From: Pseudomonadota bacterium
GTDB taxonomy: Bacteria > Pseudomonadota > Alphaproteobacteria > Sphingomonadales > Sphingomonadaceae
Assembly (NCBI GenBank): GCA_023400405.1
Contig: JAEXFD010000054.1
Coordinates: 50,655 to 114,654, forward strand
Direction: 5' to 3'
DNA: 64,000 bases
Made by a program: the position numbers and the translations under genes. This document shows positions 8,347 through 17,129 of this stretch, one piece after another. The stretch's first letter is position 1. Each line of letters begins with the position of its first letter. The notes below the pieces were generated by a model. The model saw only the letters and a list, made by a program, of their open reading frames with translations, ran no database searches and was not told the DNA's origin.

Positions 8347-8467
8347 GCTGCGCGTCCGCTAGCCCGATTGGCGGCGATCCGCCAGAATTTGTTGGCGAAG
8401 CGCGGACTGAGGGGGTTCAGCCCGCCGCCCAGCTGTGGCACAAAACGCCCATGCGGGGATCGAGTTG

Positions 8468-9496
8468 ATGTTGCGTAAGCTTTTGGTGCTGGGAACGGCG
8501 ATGGTCCTGGCCAGTCCCACCGGCAGTACCGCGATCGCGCAGGACGATAGCGGCTTCCAGGCCTATCTCGGCCAGCTGGCGCAGCGCGCCGCGCGCGAGG
8601 GCGTTTCGCAGCGCACGATCGATTCGGTGATCCCGACGCTGACCTTCAACGCCCGCGTCGTCGCGCTCGACCGGCAGCAGCCCGAGACTGCGCCGAACGC
8701 GCCGATCTCCAATTTCGAGCCCTATCGGATCAAGCATGTCGATGCGGCGCGGATCGGGCAGGGCAGGGCTGCCTATCAGCGCCAGCGCTGGCGGCTGCAG
8801 AAGATCGAGGCGGAGACCGGCGTGCCCGAATCGATCATGGTCGCGATCTGGGGGCATGAGACCAATTACGGCCGAGTGATGGGCGGATTCGATTTGCCGC
8901 GCGCGCTTGCGAGCCTCGCCTATGAAGGCCGGCGACGCGATCTGTTCGCGAGCGAGTTCGTCGATACGCTCAAGATGATCGATCGTGGCGTGCCACGCGA
9001 GAAGCTGGTGGGGAGCTGGGCCGGCGCCTTTGGCGGCCCCCAGTTCCTGCCTTCGGTCTATCTGCGCCTGGCGCGCGACGGCGATGGCGATGGCATGGCC
9101 GATATTTGGACGAGCGAGCCCGACACGCTCGCCTCGATCGCCAATTATTTCGTCAATGCCGGCTGGCGGCCGGGCCAGCCCTGGGGGATCGCGGTCAGCG
9201 TCCCCGCCAATCTGGATCGCGCCGCGTTGAAGGGCCGCACGGTGTCGCCGCGCTGCCCGCGCGTGTTCGAACGGCATAGCCGGTGGAAGACGATGGCCGA
9301 ATGGCGCGCGCTCGGCCTGGTGCCGACCGGCCGAGCCTGGCCGGCGGACAATGTGCAGGCGACGCTGCTCGAGCCGGACGGCCCAGGCAAGACCGCCTAT
9401 CTGCTCACCGGCAATTATCGCGTGATCCTCGATTATAATTGCTCGAATTTTTACGCATTATCGGTAGGTCTCCTTGCCGATGAGGTGGAACACTAG
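8468..9496 (+). CDS. mltB: Lytic murein transglycosylase, MltB family
   Basis: Cleaves the MurNAc-GlcNAc bond of peptidoglycan with 1,6-anhydro product formation. The 342-residue product has a signal peptide (LRKLLVLGTAMVLASPTG..., cleavage near TAIAQ) and no lipobox, so it is probably periplasmic. The catalytic Glu lies in IWGHETNYG, and GAFGGPQFLPS matches the substrate-groove motif. DGDGDGMADIW matches the calcium-binding EF-hand known in Slt35/MltB. It starts the envelope cluster mltB, RlpA-like gene, dacC; its 3' end overlaps the next gene by 17 bases. Confidence 0.92.
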   Translation: MLRKLLVLGTAMVLASPTGSTAIAQDDSGFQAYLGQLAQRAAREGVSQRTIDSVIPTLTFNARVVALDRQQPETAPNAPISNFEPYRIKHVDAARIGQGRAAYQRQRWRLQKIEAETGVPESIMVAIWGHETNYGRVMGGFDLPRALASLAYEGRRRDLFASEFVDTLKMIDRGVPREKLVGSWAGAFGGPQFLPSVYLRLARDGDGDGMADIWTSEPDTLASIANYFVNAGWRPGQPWGIAVSVPANLDRAALKGRTVSPRCPRVFERHSRWKTMAEWRALGLVPTGRAWPADNVQATLLEPDGPGKTAYLLTGNYRVILDYNCSNFYALSVGLLADEVEH

Positions 9497-10628
9497 GATT
9501 TCGGCGCTCGCCCTGCTGACCCTTTGCGGCAGCGGGCAGAGCATCAGCGCGGCGGCAAGCCCCGCGCCCCAGGGTCAACAGGGCGCGCAGCCTGATTCGC
9601 AAGCGACCGAGACGTGGCGCGCCGCGGACGGCACGCTGCGATCGCGGCCGGTGTCGCCGCGCCGCCCGCCGGCGCAGCCCCAGGCCAGCTCTTCGGCGGA
9701 TCCCGATCCCCAGCCGCGCTGGTCCGATCCGGCGCCCGCAGCGGCTTCGGCGCCGGGCACGAGCTACGCCGCCCCAGGCAACGGACTGCCGTCGCGCCGG
9801 CCGCGGACGGCGCCGCCTGTGCCCGCCGCGACTCAGCAGGTGCCGCCGACCGGGAGCGCCGATGCCGATCCGAGCGCCGGCGCCAATGGCCCTCGCGGAT
9901 CTTCGCAGCCCACGCTTGGCGAAGCGCCCCGCTATGACGAAATCGGCTATGCCGGCATCCGCCCGGTGAGCGGCGGCGGCGATATGGACCAGGCGGCGGT
10001 CGCGGTGCACCGCTCGCTTCCCGCCAATTCCTATGTCGAAGTCACCTCGCTCGAGACCGGCAAGACCATCCTCGTGCTGGTCACCGGCCGCATGGAGCCG
10101 GGCAGCGACCATCCGATCGACCTCTCCGCCGGCGCAGCCAGGCTGCTCGGCGCCAAGGGCGATCTGCTGCCAGTTCGGCTGCGCACGGTGAACCCGACGG
10201 CGGGCGATCGCGCCGCACTTCAGGCCGGGCGCCCCGCTAGCGACCGGCCCGATGCGCCGCCGGTGCTCCTGACCGCGCTGCGCAAGCGTTTGCCGCCCGC
10301 CGGCGCGTCCGCCGCGCCGAGCCCGGTGGCTGCCAGCCCCAGTCCGGCAGCGGCGCCGCCGCGCCCTGCGCCCGTCGCTCGTCGCCCCGCCGTCGCCGCT
10401 CCGCGTCCCGCCATAGCGGCTCGCGGCCGTTTCGTGGTGCAGGTTGCCGCACTTTCGAACGCCGCACGCGCACAAGCGCTTGCCCAAAGCCTAGGCGGGT
10501 TCGTAAAGCCGGGGGGCGGGCTCTATCGTGTCCAGCTCGGGCCCTTCGCCACACCGGCGCAGGCTCAGGCGGCACGGCAGCGCGCCGCGGGCGCGGGCTA
10601 TGGAGATGCGCGCGTCCTTCCCAACTGA
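9480..10628 (+). CDS. RlpA-like SPOR-domain protein, probably catalytically degenerate
   Basis: A 382-residue exported protein starting at ATG inside the 3' end of mltB. After the signal peptide comes about 150 residues of Pro/Ala/Ser-rich linker, then a double-psi-barrel-like core (AVHRSLPANSYVEVTSLETG...PIDLSAGAARLLG). A second Pro/Ala linker follows, then a C-terminal SPOR domain (RFVVQVAALSNAARAQALA...YRVQLGPF) that binds denuded glycan strands. In true RlpA the catalytic Glu and Asp lie in a TASGE block and an NDRGP block. Neither is visible here (the second reads VTGRMEPG), so lytic activity is doubtful. It sits between mltB and dacC, consistent with septal wall work. Confidence 0.78.
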   Translation: MRWNTRISALALLTLCGSGQSISAAASPAPQGQQGAQPDSQATETWRAADGTLRSRPVSPRRPPAQPQASSSADPDPQPRWSDPAPAAASAPGTSYAAPGNGLPSRRPRTAPPVPAATQQVPPTGSADADPSAGANGPRGSSQPTLGEAPRYDEIGYAGIRPVSGGGDMDQAAVAVHRSLPANSYVEVTSLETGKTILVLVTGRMEPGSDHPIDLSAGAARLLGAKGDLLPVRLRTVNPTAGDRAALQAGRPASDRPDAPPVLLTALRKRLPPAGASAAPSPVAASPSPAAAPPRPAPVARRPAVAAPRPAIAARGRFVVQVAALSNAARAQALAQSLGGFVKPGGGLYRVQLGPFATPAQAQAARQRAAGAGYGDARVLPN

Positions 10629-10649
10629 GTAAAGGGCTGGACCATCCCC

Positions 10650-11813
10650 ATGAAGAAACTGCTTGCCGCATCGTTCCTCGCGATCGCCGCCGCGCTGCCG
10701 ACGAATGCCGCAGGCCCGCCCTTCGAGACCCCGGCGCCGATCGCGTACATGGAGGATCTGTCCTCGGGCGCGGTGCTCTATGCCAAGGATGCCGATCGGC
10801 GGATGCCGCCTGCGTCGATGGCAAAGATGATGACGGTCTATGTCGCGTTCGACCTGATCAAGAAGGGCGAGATCAAACTCGACCAGCCAATCGAGGTGCG
10901 CCCCGAAACCTGGCAGAAATGGCATTCGCAGGGATCGACGATGTTCCTGGCGGTGGGCGAGAAGCCGACCGTGGCCGACCTTCTGAAGGGCATCGTCACC
11001 CTCTCCGGCAATGACGCCTGTGTCGTGCTGGCCGAAGGGATCTCGGGGACTGAGGAAGCCTTCGTCCAGCGGATGAACGAGGCTGGCAAGCGCCTCGGCC
11101 TCAGCAACAGTCATTTCGGCACGTCGAACGGCTGGCCGGACAATGGCGTGACCTATGTCACCGCGCGCGATCTCGCGCATCTCGCCAAGGCGACGATCCA
11201 AGACTTTCCGGATCTCTACAAGCAGTTCTATTCGCTCACCAGCTTCACCTGGGGCAAGACGCTGGGTGCCGGCAACGATATCACTCAGGCCAATCGCGAT
11301 CCGCTGCTGGGCCGCGTGCAGGGCGCCGACGGACTCAAGACGGGCCATACCGAGGAGGCCGGCTATGGCTTCACCGGCTCGGCCGAACAGAATGGCCGCC
11401 GTCTCGTCATGGTCGTCGCGGGTCTCGACACCTATAATGGCCGCGCCGAGGAATCGGTGAAGTTCATGAACTGGGGCTTCCGGGCCTGGAAGGCGCTGCC
11501 GCTTGTCAAGAAGGGTCGCAAGCTTGGCGACATCGCGGTGCAGGGCGGCGATTCTAGCAATGTCGGCGTCGTCGCGCCGCGCGATCTCAGCGCCACCGTG
11601 CCGGCGGGCACCAGCCCGAAGATGCAGGCGAAAATCGTCTATAACGGCCCGGTCGAGGCCGGCTTCAAGGCGGGCGACCATGTCGCCGACCTGATCGTCG
11701 AATCGCCCGGCCTGCCTGCGCAGACGCTGCCGCTGGTCGCCGAGACCGACGTCGGAAAGGCCGGCTTCTTCCGCCGGTCCTGGCTCGGCTTCTGGTCGCT
11801 GTTCGGGATGTAA
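10650..11813 (+). CDS. dacC: D-alanyl-D-alanine carboxypeptidase (PBP5/6 family)
   Basis: Removes the terminal D-Ala from peptidoglycan pentapeptides. The 387-residue product has a signal peptide to about residue 20. The active-site triad of the S11 family is complete: SMAK (S56-K59), SGN in TLSGNDACV, and KTG in GLKTGHTEEAGYG. The usual C-terminal PBP5 beta domain follows, and the last residues (FFRRSWLGFWSLFGM) form an amphipathic membrane anchor. It begins 21 bases after the RlpA-like gene and is likely co-transcribed. Confidence 0.95.
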   Translation: MKKLLAASFLAIAAALPTNAAGPPFETPAPIAYMEDLSSGAVLYAKDADRRMPPASMAKMMTVYVAFDLIKKGEIKLDQPIEVRPETWQKWHSQGSTMFLAVGEKPTVADLLKGIVTLSGNDACVVLAEGISGTEEAFVQRMNEAGKRLGLSNSHFGTSNGWPDNGVTYVTARDLAHLAKATIQDFPDLYKQFYSLTSFTWGKTLGAGNDITQANRDPLLGRVQGADGLKTGHTEEAGYGFTGSAEQNGRRLVMVVAGLDTYNGRAEESVKFMNWGFRAWKALPLVKKGRKLGDIAVQGGDSSNVGVVAPRDLSATVPAGTSPKMQAKIVYNGPVEAGFKAGDHVADLIVESPGLPAQTLPLVAETDVGKAGFFRRSWLGFWSLFGM

Positions 11814-11817
11814 AACA

Positions 11818-11899
11818 CGTCGTCCCGGCGAAAGCCGGGACCTCGTGCCACAAGCCGTTCGCTTCGCTCGGCGAGACCCCGGCTTTCGCCGGGGTGACG
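11818..11899. repeat. Dispersed palindrome, family A copy 1
   Basis: Imperfect inverted repeat of about 28-bp arms (CGTCGTCCCGGCGAAAGCC... and ...GGCTTTCGCCGGGGTGACG) around a spacer. Fills the dacC-holB gap. No U-tract follows the arms. Confidence 0.8.
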
Positions 11900-11920
11900 G
11901 ATTTGGCTAGGATGCGCCCC

Positions 11921-12898
11921 ATGCCCCTTCTAGGCAACCAGCCCGCCCGAGACGCGCTCGCTGCCGCTATGGCCGGGGGTACGCTCCATCACGCCTGGCT
12001 GATCGCCGGGCCGGAGGGCGTGGGCAAGGCGACGTTCGCCCGCCAGGCGGCCCTGCGGATGCTCGCCGAAGGGGCGCGCCGCGACGCGCTGAGGCCCGGC
12101 TGGGAGATCCCCGAAGACAGCCAGACTGCCCATCTGATCGCCGCCGGCGCGCATCCCGATTATCGTGAGCTCGTTCGCCTGCCCAAGGATCCGGACAAGC
12201 CCGACGAAGCGCTTGCCCGCTCGATCACGATTGCCCAGGTCCGGGCGCTCCAGCCCCTGTTCGCGACCAAGCCCAGCTTCTCCTCGCGCCGCGTGATCGT
12301 CATCGATGCGATCGACGATCTCGAACGCGGCGGCGCCAATGCGCTGCTCAAGAATCTGGAAGAGCCGCCGGCGGGGACGATCTTCCTGCTTGTCAGCCAT
12401 GCGCCTGGCCGGCTGCTGCCGACGATCCGCTCGCGCTGCCGGCTGCTGCGCTTCGATCCGCTCCCCGATGCCGATGTCGCGGCGATCCTGCGCGCCGAAC
12501 TGCCCGAGGCGACCGCGAGCGAGATCGCCGCGCTGGTCAAGGCGGGGGAGGGCTCGCCGGGCCGCGCGTTGGGCTTTGCCGGGCTCGACATCGCCTCCAT
12601 CGAGGCCGAGCTGGTCCAGCTCGCCGACACCGGCGATCCTTCCAACCTGATCCGCGGCCGGCTCGCCAAGACCCTCGGCGCCAAGGCCGCGCAGCCCCGC
12701 TACGAGGCGTTCCTTGACCGGGCGCCGAGCTTCATCGCCGAGAGGGCCAAGGCGCTAAGCGGCGAGGCGCTGCGCACTGCGCTCGATGCCTATCCCGCCG
12801 CGCGGGATCTCGCGGTCGCCGCGACGGCCCTCTCGCTCGACGCCTCGGCGACCGTCTTTGAGATGTGCGGCCTCGTCGCGCGTCTCGGCCGCCTTTAA
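11921..12898 (+). CDS. holB: DNA polymerase III subunit delta'
   Basis: Clamp-loader ATPase-fold subunit. The 325-residue product starts at the ATG of MPLLGNQPARDAL. A GTG at 11894 is rejected because it lies inside the palindromic repeat. AAA+ features are a P-loop-like GPEGVGKAT, the segment ALLKNLEEPPAGTIFLL, and the SRC sensor motif in TIRSRCRLL. In many Alphaproteobacteria tmk precedes holB behind dacC; here only the palindrome is found. The C-terminal collar domain looks complete. Confidence 0.93.
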   Translation: MPLLGNQPARDALAAAMAGGTLHHAWLIAGPEGVGKATFARQAALRMLAEGARRDALRPGWEIPEDSQTAHLIAAGAHPDYRELVRLPKDPDKPDEALARSITIAQVRALQPLFATKPSFSSRRVIVIDAIDDLERGGANALLKNLEEPPAGTIFLLVSHAPGRLLPTIRSRCRLLRFDPLPDADVAAILRAELPEATASEIAALVKAGEGSPGRALGFAGLDIASIEAELVQLADTGDPSNLIRGRLAKTLGAKAAQPRYEAFLDRAPSFIAERAKALSGEALRTALDAYPAARDLAVAATALSLDASATVFEMCGLVARLGRL

Positions 12899-12909
12899 CG
12901 AGGCCTTAG
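12895..12909. promoter_or_regulatory. CtrA-like box upstream of the 112-residue orphan gene
   Basis: TTAACGAGGCCTTAG is TTAA-N7-TTAG, the same form as the box at 4013. It overlaps the holB stop and ends 40 bases before the next start. Confidence 0.4.
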
Positions 12910-12949
12910 CCTCGCGCGCTTATTCCGCTCGCGAAACGGGGAGAGGACG

Positions 12950-13288
12950 ATGGGCATCCTGGCAATCGGCAAGGCGACGACAACCGGTACCGACAGCAAC
13001 GACACACCGGCCATCAACGGCCCGGGAGATCGCGATTTCGACGCGATCCTCGCTGCATTCAACAAAGCAGCGCACGAGACGCCCGAGGAGCGCGCCCGCG
13101 ACGCGGTGCTCAAGAAGCACAAGCTCTCCGAAGAGGATTACAAGAAGCTGCCGCCCAAGGAACGCGAGGCGATCGACCAGGAAGTCGCCGCGGCGGTGCG
13201 CAAGCTGCACGAGCGCAAGACCGGCATTGCCTTTGCCGACACGCCGCTGCCGACCGAGAAGATGTTCGGCACCGGGCTCGCCGCATAG
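12950..13288 (+). CDS. Conserved-looking orphan, unknown function
   Basis: A 112-residue soluble acidic/basic protein with a good GGAGAGG ribosome binding site 6-12 bases upstream. The N-terminal third is Thr/Asn/Asp-rich and probably disordered. The middle is helical, with charged repeats (PEERARDAVLKKHKLSEEDY, KLPPKEREAIDQEV). The end, FADTPLPTEKMFGTGLAA, looks like an extended tail. No signal peptide or membrane span. Located between holB and metG but preceded by its own CtrA-like box, which would fit a cell-cycle or flagellum-linked gene; this is inference. Confidence 0.6.
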   Translation: MGILAIGKATTTGTDSNDTPAINGPGDRDFDAILAAFNKAAHETPEERARDAVLKKHKLSEEDYKKLPPKEREAIDQEVAAAVRKLHERKTGIAFADTPLPTEKMFGTGLAA

Positions 13289-13339
13289 AAGATCGGCAGG
13301 GCCTTCACCCTCCGCGCGCTTTGGCCTAAGGCCGCCCGC

Positions 13340-14839
13340 ATGGCGAAGCCCTTCTACATCACCACCGCGATCCACTATCCCAATGGCCGTCCGCATATCG
13401 GCCATGCCTATGAGATGATCGCAGCCGATGCGATCGCGCGCTTCCAGCGCCAGCAGGGCCGCGACGTCTTCTTCCAGACCGGCACCGACGAGCATGGCCT
13501 CAAGATGGTGCAGACCGCCCGCGGCCGCGGCATGACCGCGCGCGAGCTGGCCGACGAAATGTCTGGCTATTTCAGCGACATGGCCGATAAACTCGATATT
13601 TCGTGCGATCGGTTCATCCGCACTTCCGAGCCTGAACATTACAAGGCGAGCCAAGCGATCTGGCAGGCGATGACCGATGCCGGCGATCTCTATCTCGATC
13701 GCTATGAGGGCTGGTATTCGGTCCGCGACGAGGCGTTCTACGAGGAAAAGGAGCTGAGCGAAGGGGAGGGCGGCCAGAAGCTCTCGCCCCAGGGCACGCC
13801 CGTGGAATGGACGACCGAGGAGACTTGGTTCTTCCGCCTCTCCAAATATCAGCAGCCGCTGCTCGATTTCTACGCGGCCAATCCGGACTTCATTCGCCCG
13901 GAATCGCGCCGCAACGAGATCCTGCGCTTTGTCGAGGGCGGACTCTCCGACCTGTCGGTCAGCCGCACCAGCTTCGATTGGGGCGTTCCCGTGCCGGGCT
14001 CGCCGGGCCATGTGATGTATGTCTGGGTCGATGCGCTGACCAATTACTTGACTGGCGCCGGCTATCCCGACGATCGCGAGCGGATGGCGACCTGGTGGCC
14101 CGCCGACCTTCACCTGATCGGCAAGGACATAGTCCGCTTCCACGCCGTTTATTGGCCGGCCTTCCTGATGTCGGCCAAAATCGCGCTGCCGGCCCAGGTC
14201 TTCGGCCATGGCTTCCTGCTCAATCGCGGGGAGAAGATGTCCAAGTCGGTCGGCAATGTCGTCGATCCGATGGCGCTGGCCGATTATTACGGCGTCGATG
14301 CGCTGCGTTATTTCCTGCTGCGCGACGTCAGCTTCGGCCAGGACGGCACGTTCAGCGACGAGGCGATCGTCACCCGCGCCAATGCCGATCTTTCCAACAG
14401 CTTCGGCAATCTCGCCCAGCGCACGCTCGCCTTCATCGCCAAGAATTGCGACGGCCAGGTGCCCGAGGGGCGGCCCGAGGAAGCGGATGCGGTGCTGCTC
14501 GCCGAAGTGGCGACCGCCTGCGCCGCCTTCCGCACCGCGTTCGACGATCTGGCGCTCAGCCAGGGCATCGAGGCGTGGATGACCGGCGTCTTCGCCTGCA
14601 ACCAATATATCGATGCCCAGGCGCCCTGGGCGCTGCGCAAGACCGATCCCGATCGGATGCGGGCGGTGCTGCGCACGCTGATCCGGGCGATCCGCCCGCT
14701 CACCGAGACGATCGTGCCGGTGATCCCGGGCTCGGCAGCCAAGCTGCTCGCGCAATTGCCCTCGATCGATGACGAGGCCTTTCGCGTCGCGCCGCCGACC
14801 CCCATCTTCCCCCGGCTGGAGCTCAAGGAAGACGCGTGA
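13340..14839 (+). CDS. metG: Methionyl-tRNA synthetase
   Basis: Charges tRNA-Met with methionine. The 499-residue class I enzyme has the HIGH motif as PHIGHAY near residue 20 and KMSKS in NRGEKMSKSVGN. The connective-peptide region has no zinc-binding cysteines, and the C-terminal EMAP-like extension of E. coli MetRS is absent, giving the short alphaproteobacterial form. The stop overlaps the GTG of tatD by four bases (GTGA), so the pair is coupled. Confidence 0.96.
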   Translation: MAKPFYITTAIHYPNGRPHIGHAYEMIAADAIARFQRQQGRDVFFQTGTDEHGLKMVQTARGRGMTARELADEMSGYFSDMADKLDISCDRFIRTSEPEHYKASQAIWQAMTDAGDLYLDRYEGWYSVRDEAFYEEKELSEGEGGQKLSPQGTPVEWTTEETWFFRLSKYQQPLLDFYAANPDFIRPESRRNEILRFVEGGLSDLSVSRTSFDWGVPVPGSPGHVMYVWVDALTNYLTGAGYPDDRERMATWWPADLHLIGKDIVRFHAVYWPAFLMSAKIALPAQVFGHGFLLNRGEKMSKSVGNVVDPMALADYYGVDALRYFLLRDVSFGQDGTFSDEAIVTRANADLSNSFGNLAQRTLAFIAKNCDGQVPEGRPEEADAVLLAEVATACAAFRTAFDDLALSQGIEAWMTGVFACNQYIDAQAPWALRKTDPDRMRAVLRTLIRAIRPLTETIVPVIPGSAAKLLAQLPSIDDEAFRVAPPTPIFPRLELKEDA

Positions 14840-15615
14840 ACCTCGCCGACAGTCATTGCCATCTGATCTACAAGGGCCTGGGCGAGCAGCAGCCCGAGGT
14901 GCTGGCGCGGGCCCGCGAGGCCGGCGTGGTCGCGATGCTCAACATCTCGACGCGCGAACGAGAATGGGACGAAGTGATCGCCGTCGCCGAGCGCGAGGCG
15001 GACGTCTGGGCCTCGATCGGCATCCATCCGCACGAGGCGGACGAGCATCCCGATATCGGCACGGCGCGGCTGGTCGAGAAGGCGCAGCACCCGCGCGTCG
15101 TCGGCATCGGCGAGACCGGCCTCGATTATTATTACGACCATAGCGACCGCGATCGCCAGCGCGCGAGCTTCCGAGCCCATATCGCCGCCTGCCGCGAGAC
15201 GCAGCTGCCGCTGATCGTCCACACTCGCGATGCCGAGGCCGACACCGCCGAGATCCTGCGCGAGGAGATGGGGAAGGGGGCCTTTCCCGGCGTCATCCAC
15301 TGTTTCACCGCCAGTCGCGAATTCGCGGATATCGCCCTCGATCTCGGTTTCTACATCTCGATCTCCGGCATCGTGACCTTCAAGAACGCGACAGCGCTCC
15401 AGGAGACGGCGGCGCAGCTCCCGATCGAGCGACTGCTGATCGAGACTGACGCGCCCTTCCTCGCGCCGGTGCCGCACCGCGGAAAGACCGGAGAGCCGGC
15501 CTTCGTTGCCGATACCTGCCGCTTCCTCGCTAATCTGCGCGGCGAGGATCCGGACATGCTGGCCGAGGCGACCCGCGCCAATTTCCACAGGCTGTTCGCG
15601 AAGACGGTCGCGTGA
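14836..15615 (+). CDS. tatD: TatD-family metal-dependent hydrolase / DNase
   Basis: A 259-residue TIM-barrel amidohydrolase. Metal ligands are visible as DSHCHL at the start, GETGLDYYY, a VHTRDA histidine, IHCF and TDAPFLAP. Family members act as 3'-5' DNases or RNases in repair and RNA quality control. The GTG start is coupled to metG, the usual alphaproteobacterial order metG-tatD-MBL. A second gene follows 8 bases after its stop. Confidence 0.93.
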   Translation: MNLADSHCHLIYKGLGEQQPEVLARAREAGVVAMLNISTREREWDEVIAVAEREADVWASIGIHPHEADEHPDIGTARLVEKAQHPRVVGIGETGLDYYYDHSDRDRQRASFRAHIAACRETQLPLIVHTRDAEADTAEILREEMGKGAFPGVIHCFTASREFADIALDLGFYISISGIVTFKNATALQETAAQLPIERLLIETDAPFLAPVPHRGKTGEPAFVADTCRFLANLRGEDPDMLAEATRANFHRLFAKTVA

Positions 15616-15622
15616 CCGCGGC

Positions 15623-16396
15623 ATGACGCTGCGCATCCGCATCCTCGGCTCGGGCACTTCGTCCGGGGTGCCGCGGATCGGCAACGACTGGGGGGCGTGC
15701 GATCCCACCGAGCCGCGAAACCGCCGCACCCGCGCCTCGGCGCTGGTGTCGAGCGAGACGACGCATATCCTCATCGATACCAGCCCGGACTTCCGCGCCC
15801 AGGTGCTCGATGCCGGCCTCAGCGACGTCGATGCGGTGATCTGGACCCACGATCATGCCGATCACACCCATGGCATCGACGATCTGCGCCAGATCATGCA
15901 TGCCCGCCACGGCGAGCCGGTGCGTGGGCTCGCGCGGCCATTCACCCTGGCGCAACTGACCCACAAGTTCGACTATGTCTTCAACGGCCGCGCGCTCTAT
16001 CGGCCGACCGTCGCGATCGAGCCGCTGCCCGATCGGCTGACGATCGGAGACATCACGATCCTGGTCGCCGATCAGCCACATGGCGGCATCACCTCGGCCG
16101 GTTTGCGCTTCGAAAATGGTGGAGCCGCCATAGGTTATGCTACCGATTTCAATATCTTAACCGATGATATGCGAACGCTGTACGAGGGACTCGACGTCTG
16201 GGTCGTCGATGCCCTTCGCCGCGCGCCGCACCCGACGCATCCCGATCTCGCCTCGGTTCTCGGCTGGATCGGCGAACTGGCGCCGCGCCGGGCCGCGTTG
16301 ATCCATATGGACAACAGCATGGACTATGCGACACTCGCCGCCGAACTGCCCGCCGGCACTGTGCCGGGCTATGACGGACTGGAACTCGCGGCATGA
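15623..16396 (+). CDS. MBL-fold metallohydrolase (PhnP/RNase Z-like)
   Basis: A 257-residue product beginning MTLRIRILGSGTSSGVP. The metal-binding motif HxHxDH appears as THDHADHTHG. Further ligands are probably the His in VADQPHGG and the Asp in YATDFNIL, with a late His in ALIHMDNS. The arrangement resembles PhnP-type cyclic phosphodiesterases, but no phosphonate genes are nearby. The exact substrate is unknown. Third gene of the metG-tatD run. Confidence 0.87.
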   Translation: MTLRIRILGSGTSSGVPRIGNDWGACDPTEPRNRRTRASALVSSETTHILIDTSPDFRAQVLDAGLSDVDAVIWTHDHADHTHGIDDLRQIMHARHGEPVRGLARPFTLAQLTHKFDYVFNGRALYRPTVAIEPLPDRLTIGDITILVADQPHGGITSAGLRFENGGAAIGYATDFNILTDDMRTLYEGLDVWVVDALRRAPHPTHPDLASVLGWIGELAPRRAALIHMDNSMDYATLAAELPAGTVPGYDGLELAA

Positions 16397-17064
16397 TGCC
16401 CGATGAACGCATCGTCCAATTGCTGATCCTGCTCGGTGCGATGATGCTCGCCCTGCGTGCGCTCTCGGCGCGGCGTTTCTCGCTGCGCGGTGCGGCGCAG
16501 GTGATTCTGGGCTGGGGGATCATTGGGCTCACCGTCTTCCTCGTCGTCAACCATCGCCAGGATCTGGGCGGCTTGTTCGCCCGCATGTCCGAAAAGCTCG
16601 GCATCGAGCAGCAATCGGTGGTCGGCGACACCGTGCGCATCCGGATGAGTCCCGATGGGCATTTCTGGGCGAAGGTACGGATCAACGGCGTCGCGCGTCG
16701 GATGCTGATCGACAGCGGCGCGACGATCACCGCCTTGTCTCGAGACACGGCGGCGGCGGCGGCGGTCAAGGCGCCGTTCGCGCCGCCGGTGCTGATCGAC
16801 ACTGCGAATGGCACCGTCTCGGCGCAGCGGGCACATGCCGATACGCTGAGGATCGGCGGATTGGAGACGGACGACTTGCCAGTGGTGATCTCCGAAAGCT
16901 TCGGCGATCTCGACGTGCTCGGCATGAATTTCCTGTCGCGGCTGAAATCATGGCGCGTCGAAGGCCAGACACTGATTCTCGAGCCGCGCAAGCCCGGTGA
17001 CGCGGCGGGGCGGGACGAGGAGCGCGATCGGGGCGCCGCGATCGCGCGAACCTATGACGCGTAG
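16393..17064 (+). CDS. Membrane-anchored retropepsin-like aspartic protease
   Basis: A 223-residue product whose ATG overlaps the previous stop. Two N-terminal hydrophobic helices (about residues 8-22 and 36-52) anchor it. The single protease half-domain has the catalytic DSGAT motif (MLIDSGATITALS), a flap-like segment, and LDVLGMNFLSRLKSW matching the second conserved hydrophobic-Gly motif. This is the clan AA aspartic protease family common in Alphaproteobacteria; it should act as a dimer. The C-terminal tail is charged. Substrate unknown. Confidence 0.85.
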   Translation: MMPDERIVQLLILLGAMMLALRALSARRFSLRGAAQVILGWGIIGLTVFLVVNHRQDLGGLFARMSEKLGIEQQSVVGDTVRIRMSPDGHFWAKVRINGVARRMLIDSGATITALSRDTAAAAAVKAPFAPPVLIDTANGTVSAQRAHADTLRIGGLETDDLPVVISESFGDLDVLGMNFLSRLKSWRVEGQTLILEPRKPGDAAGRDEERDRGAAIARTYDA

Positions 17065-17081
17065 CGCCGACCGAGTTTTAC

Positions 17082-17109
17082 ATAATGTATATTATCGGTC
17101 TAGCCGATA
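17082..17109. promoter_or_regulatory. Two adjacent palindromes before mazG
   Basis: ATAAT-GTAT-ATTAT (17082-17095) overlaps TATCGG-TCTAG-CCGATA (17093-17109), in an AT-rich island between the protease gene and mazG. Could be an operator or promoter region; no clear -35 box was found. Confidence 0.35.
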
Positions 17110-17129
17110 GGTCAGGGGGCCTCTCCCGC

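Noticed and set aside
11894..11920. GTG start for holB nine codons upstream
   Set aside because: It lies inside a dispersed palindrome; the ATG at 11921 starts the conserved sequence.
12920..14755. A 611-codon minus-strand open frame opposite metG
   Set aside because: Shadow of metG, which has HIGH and KMSKS motifs on the plus strand.
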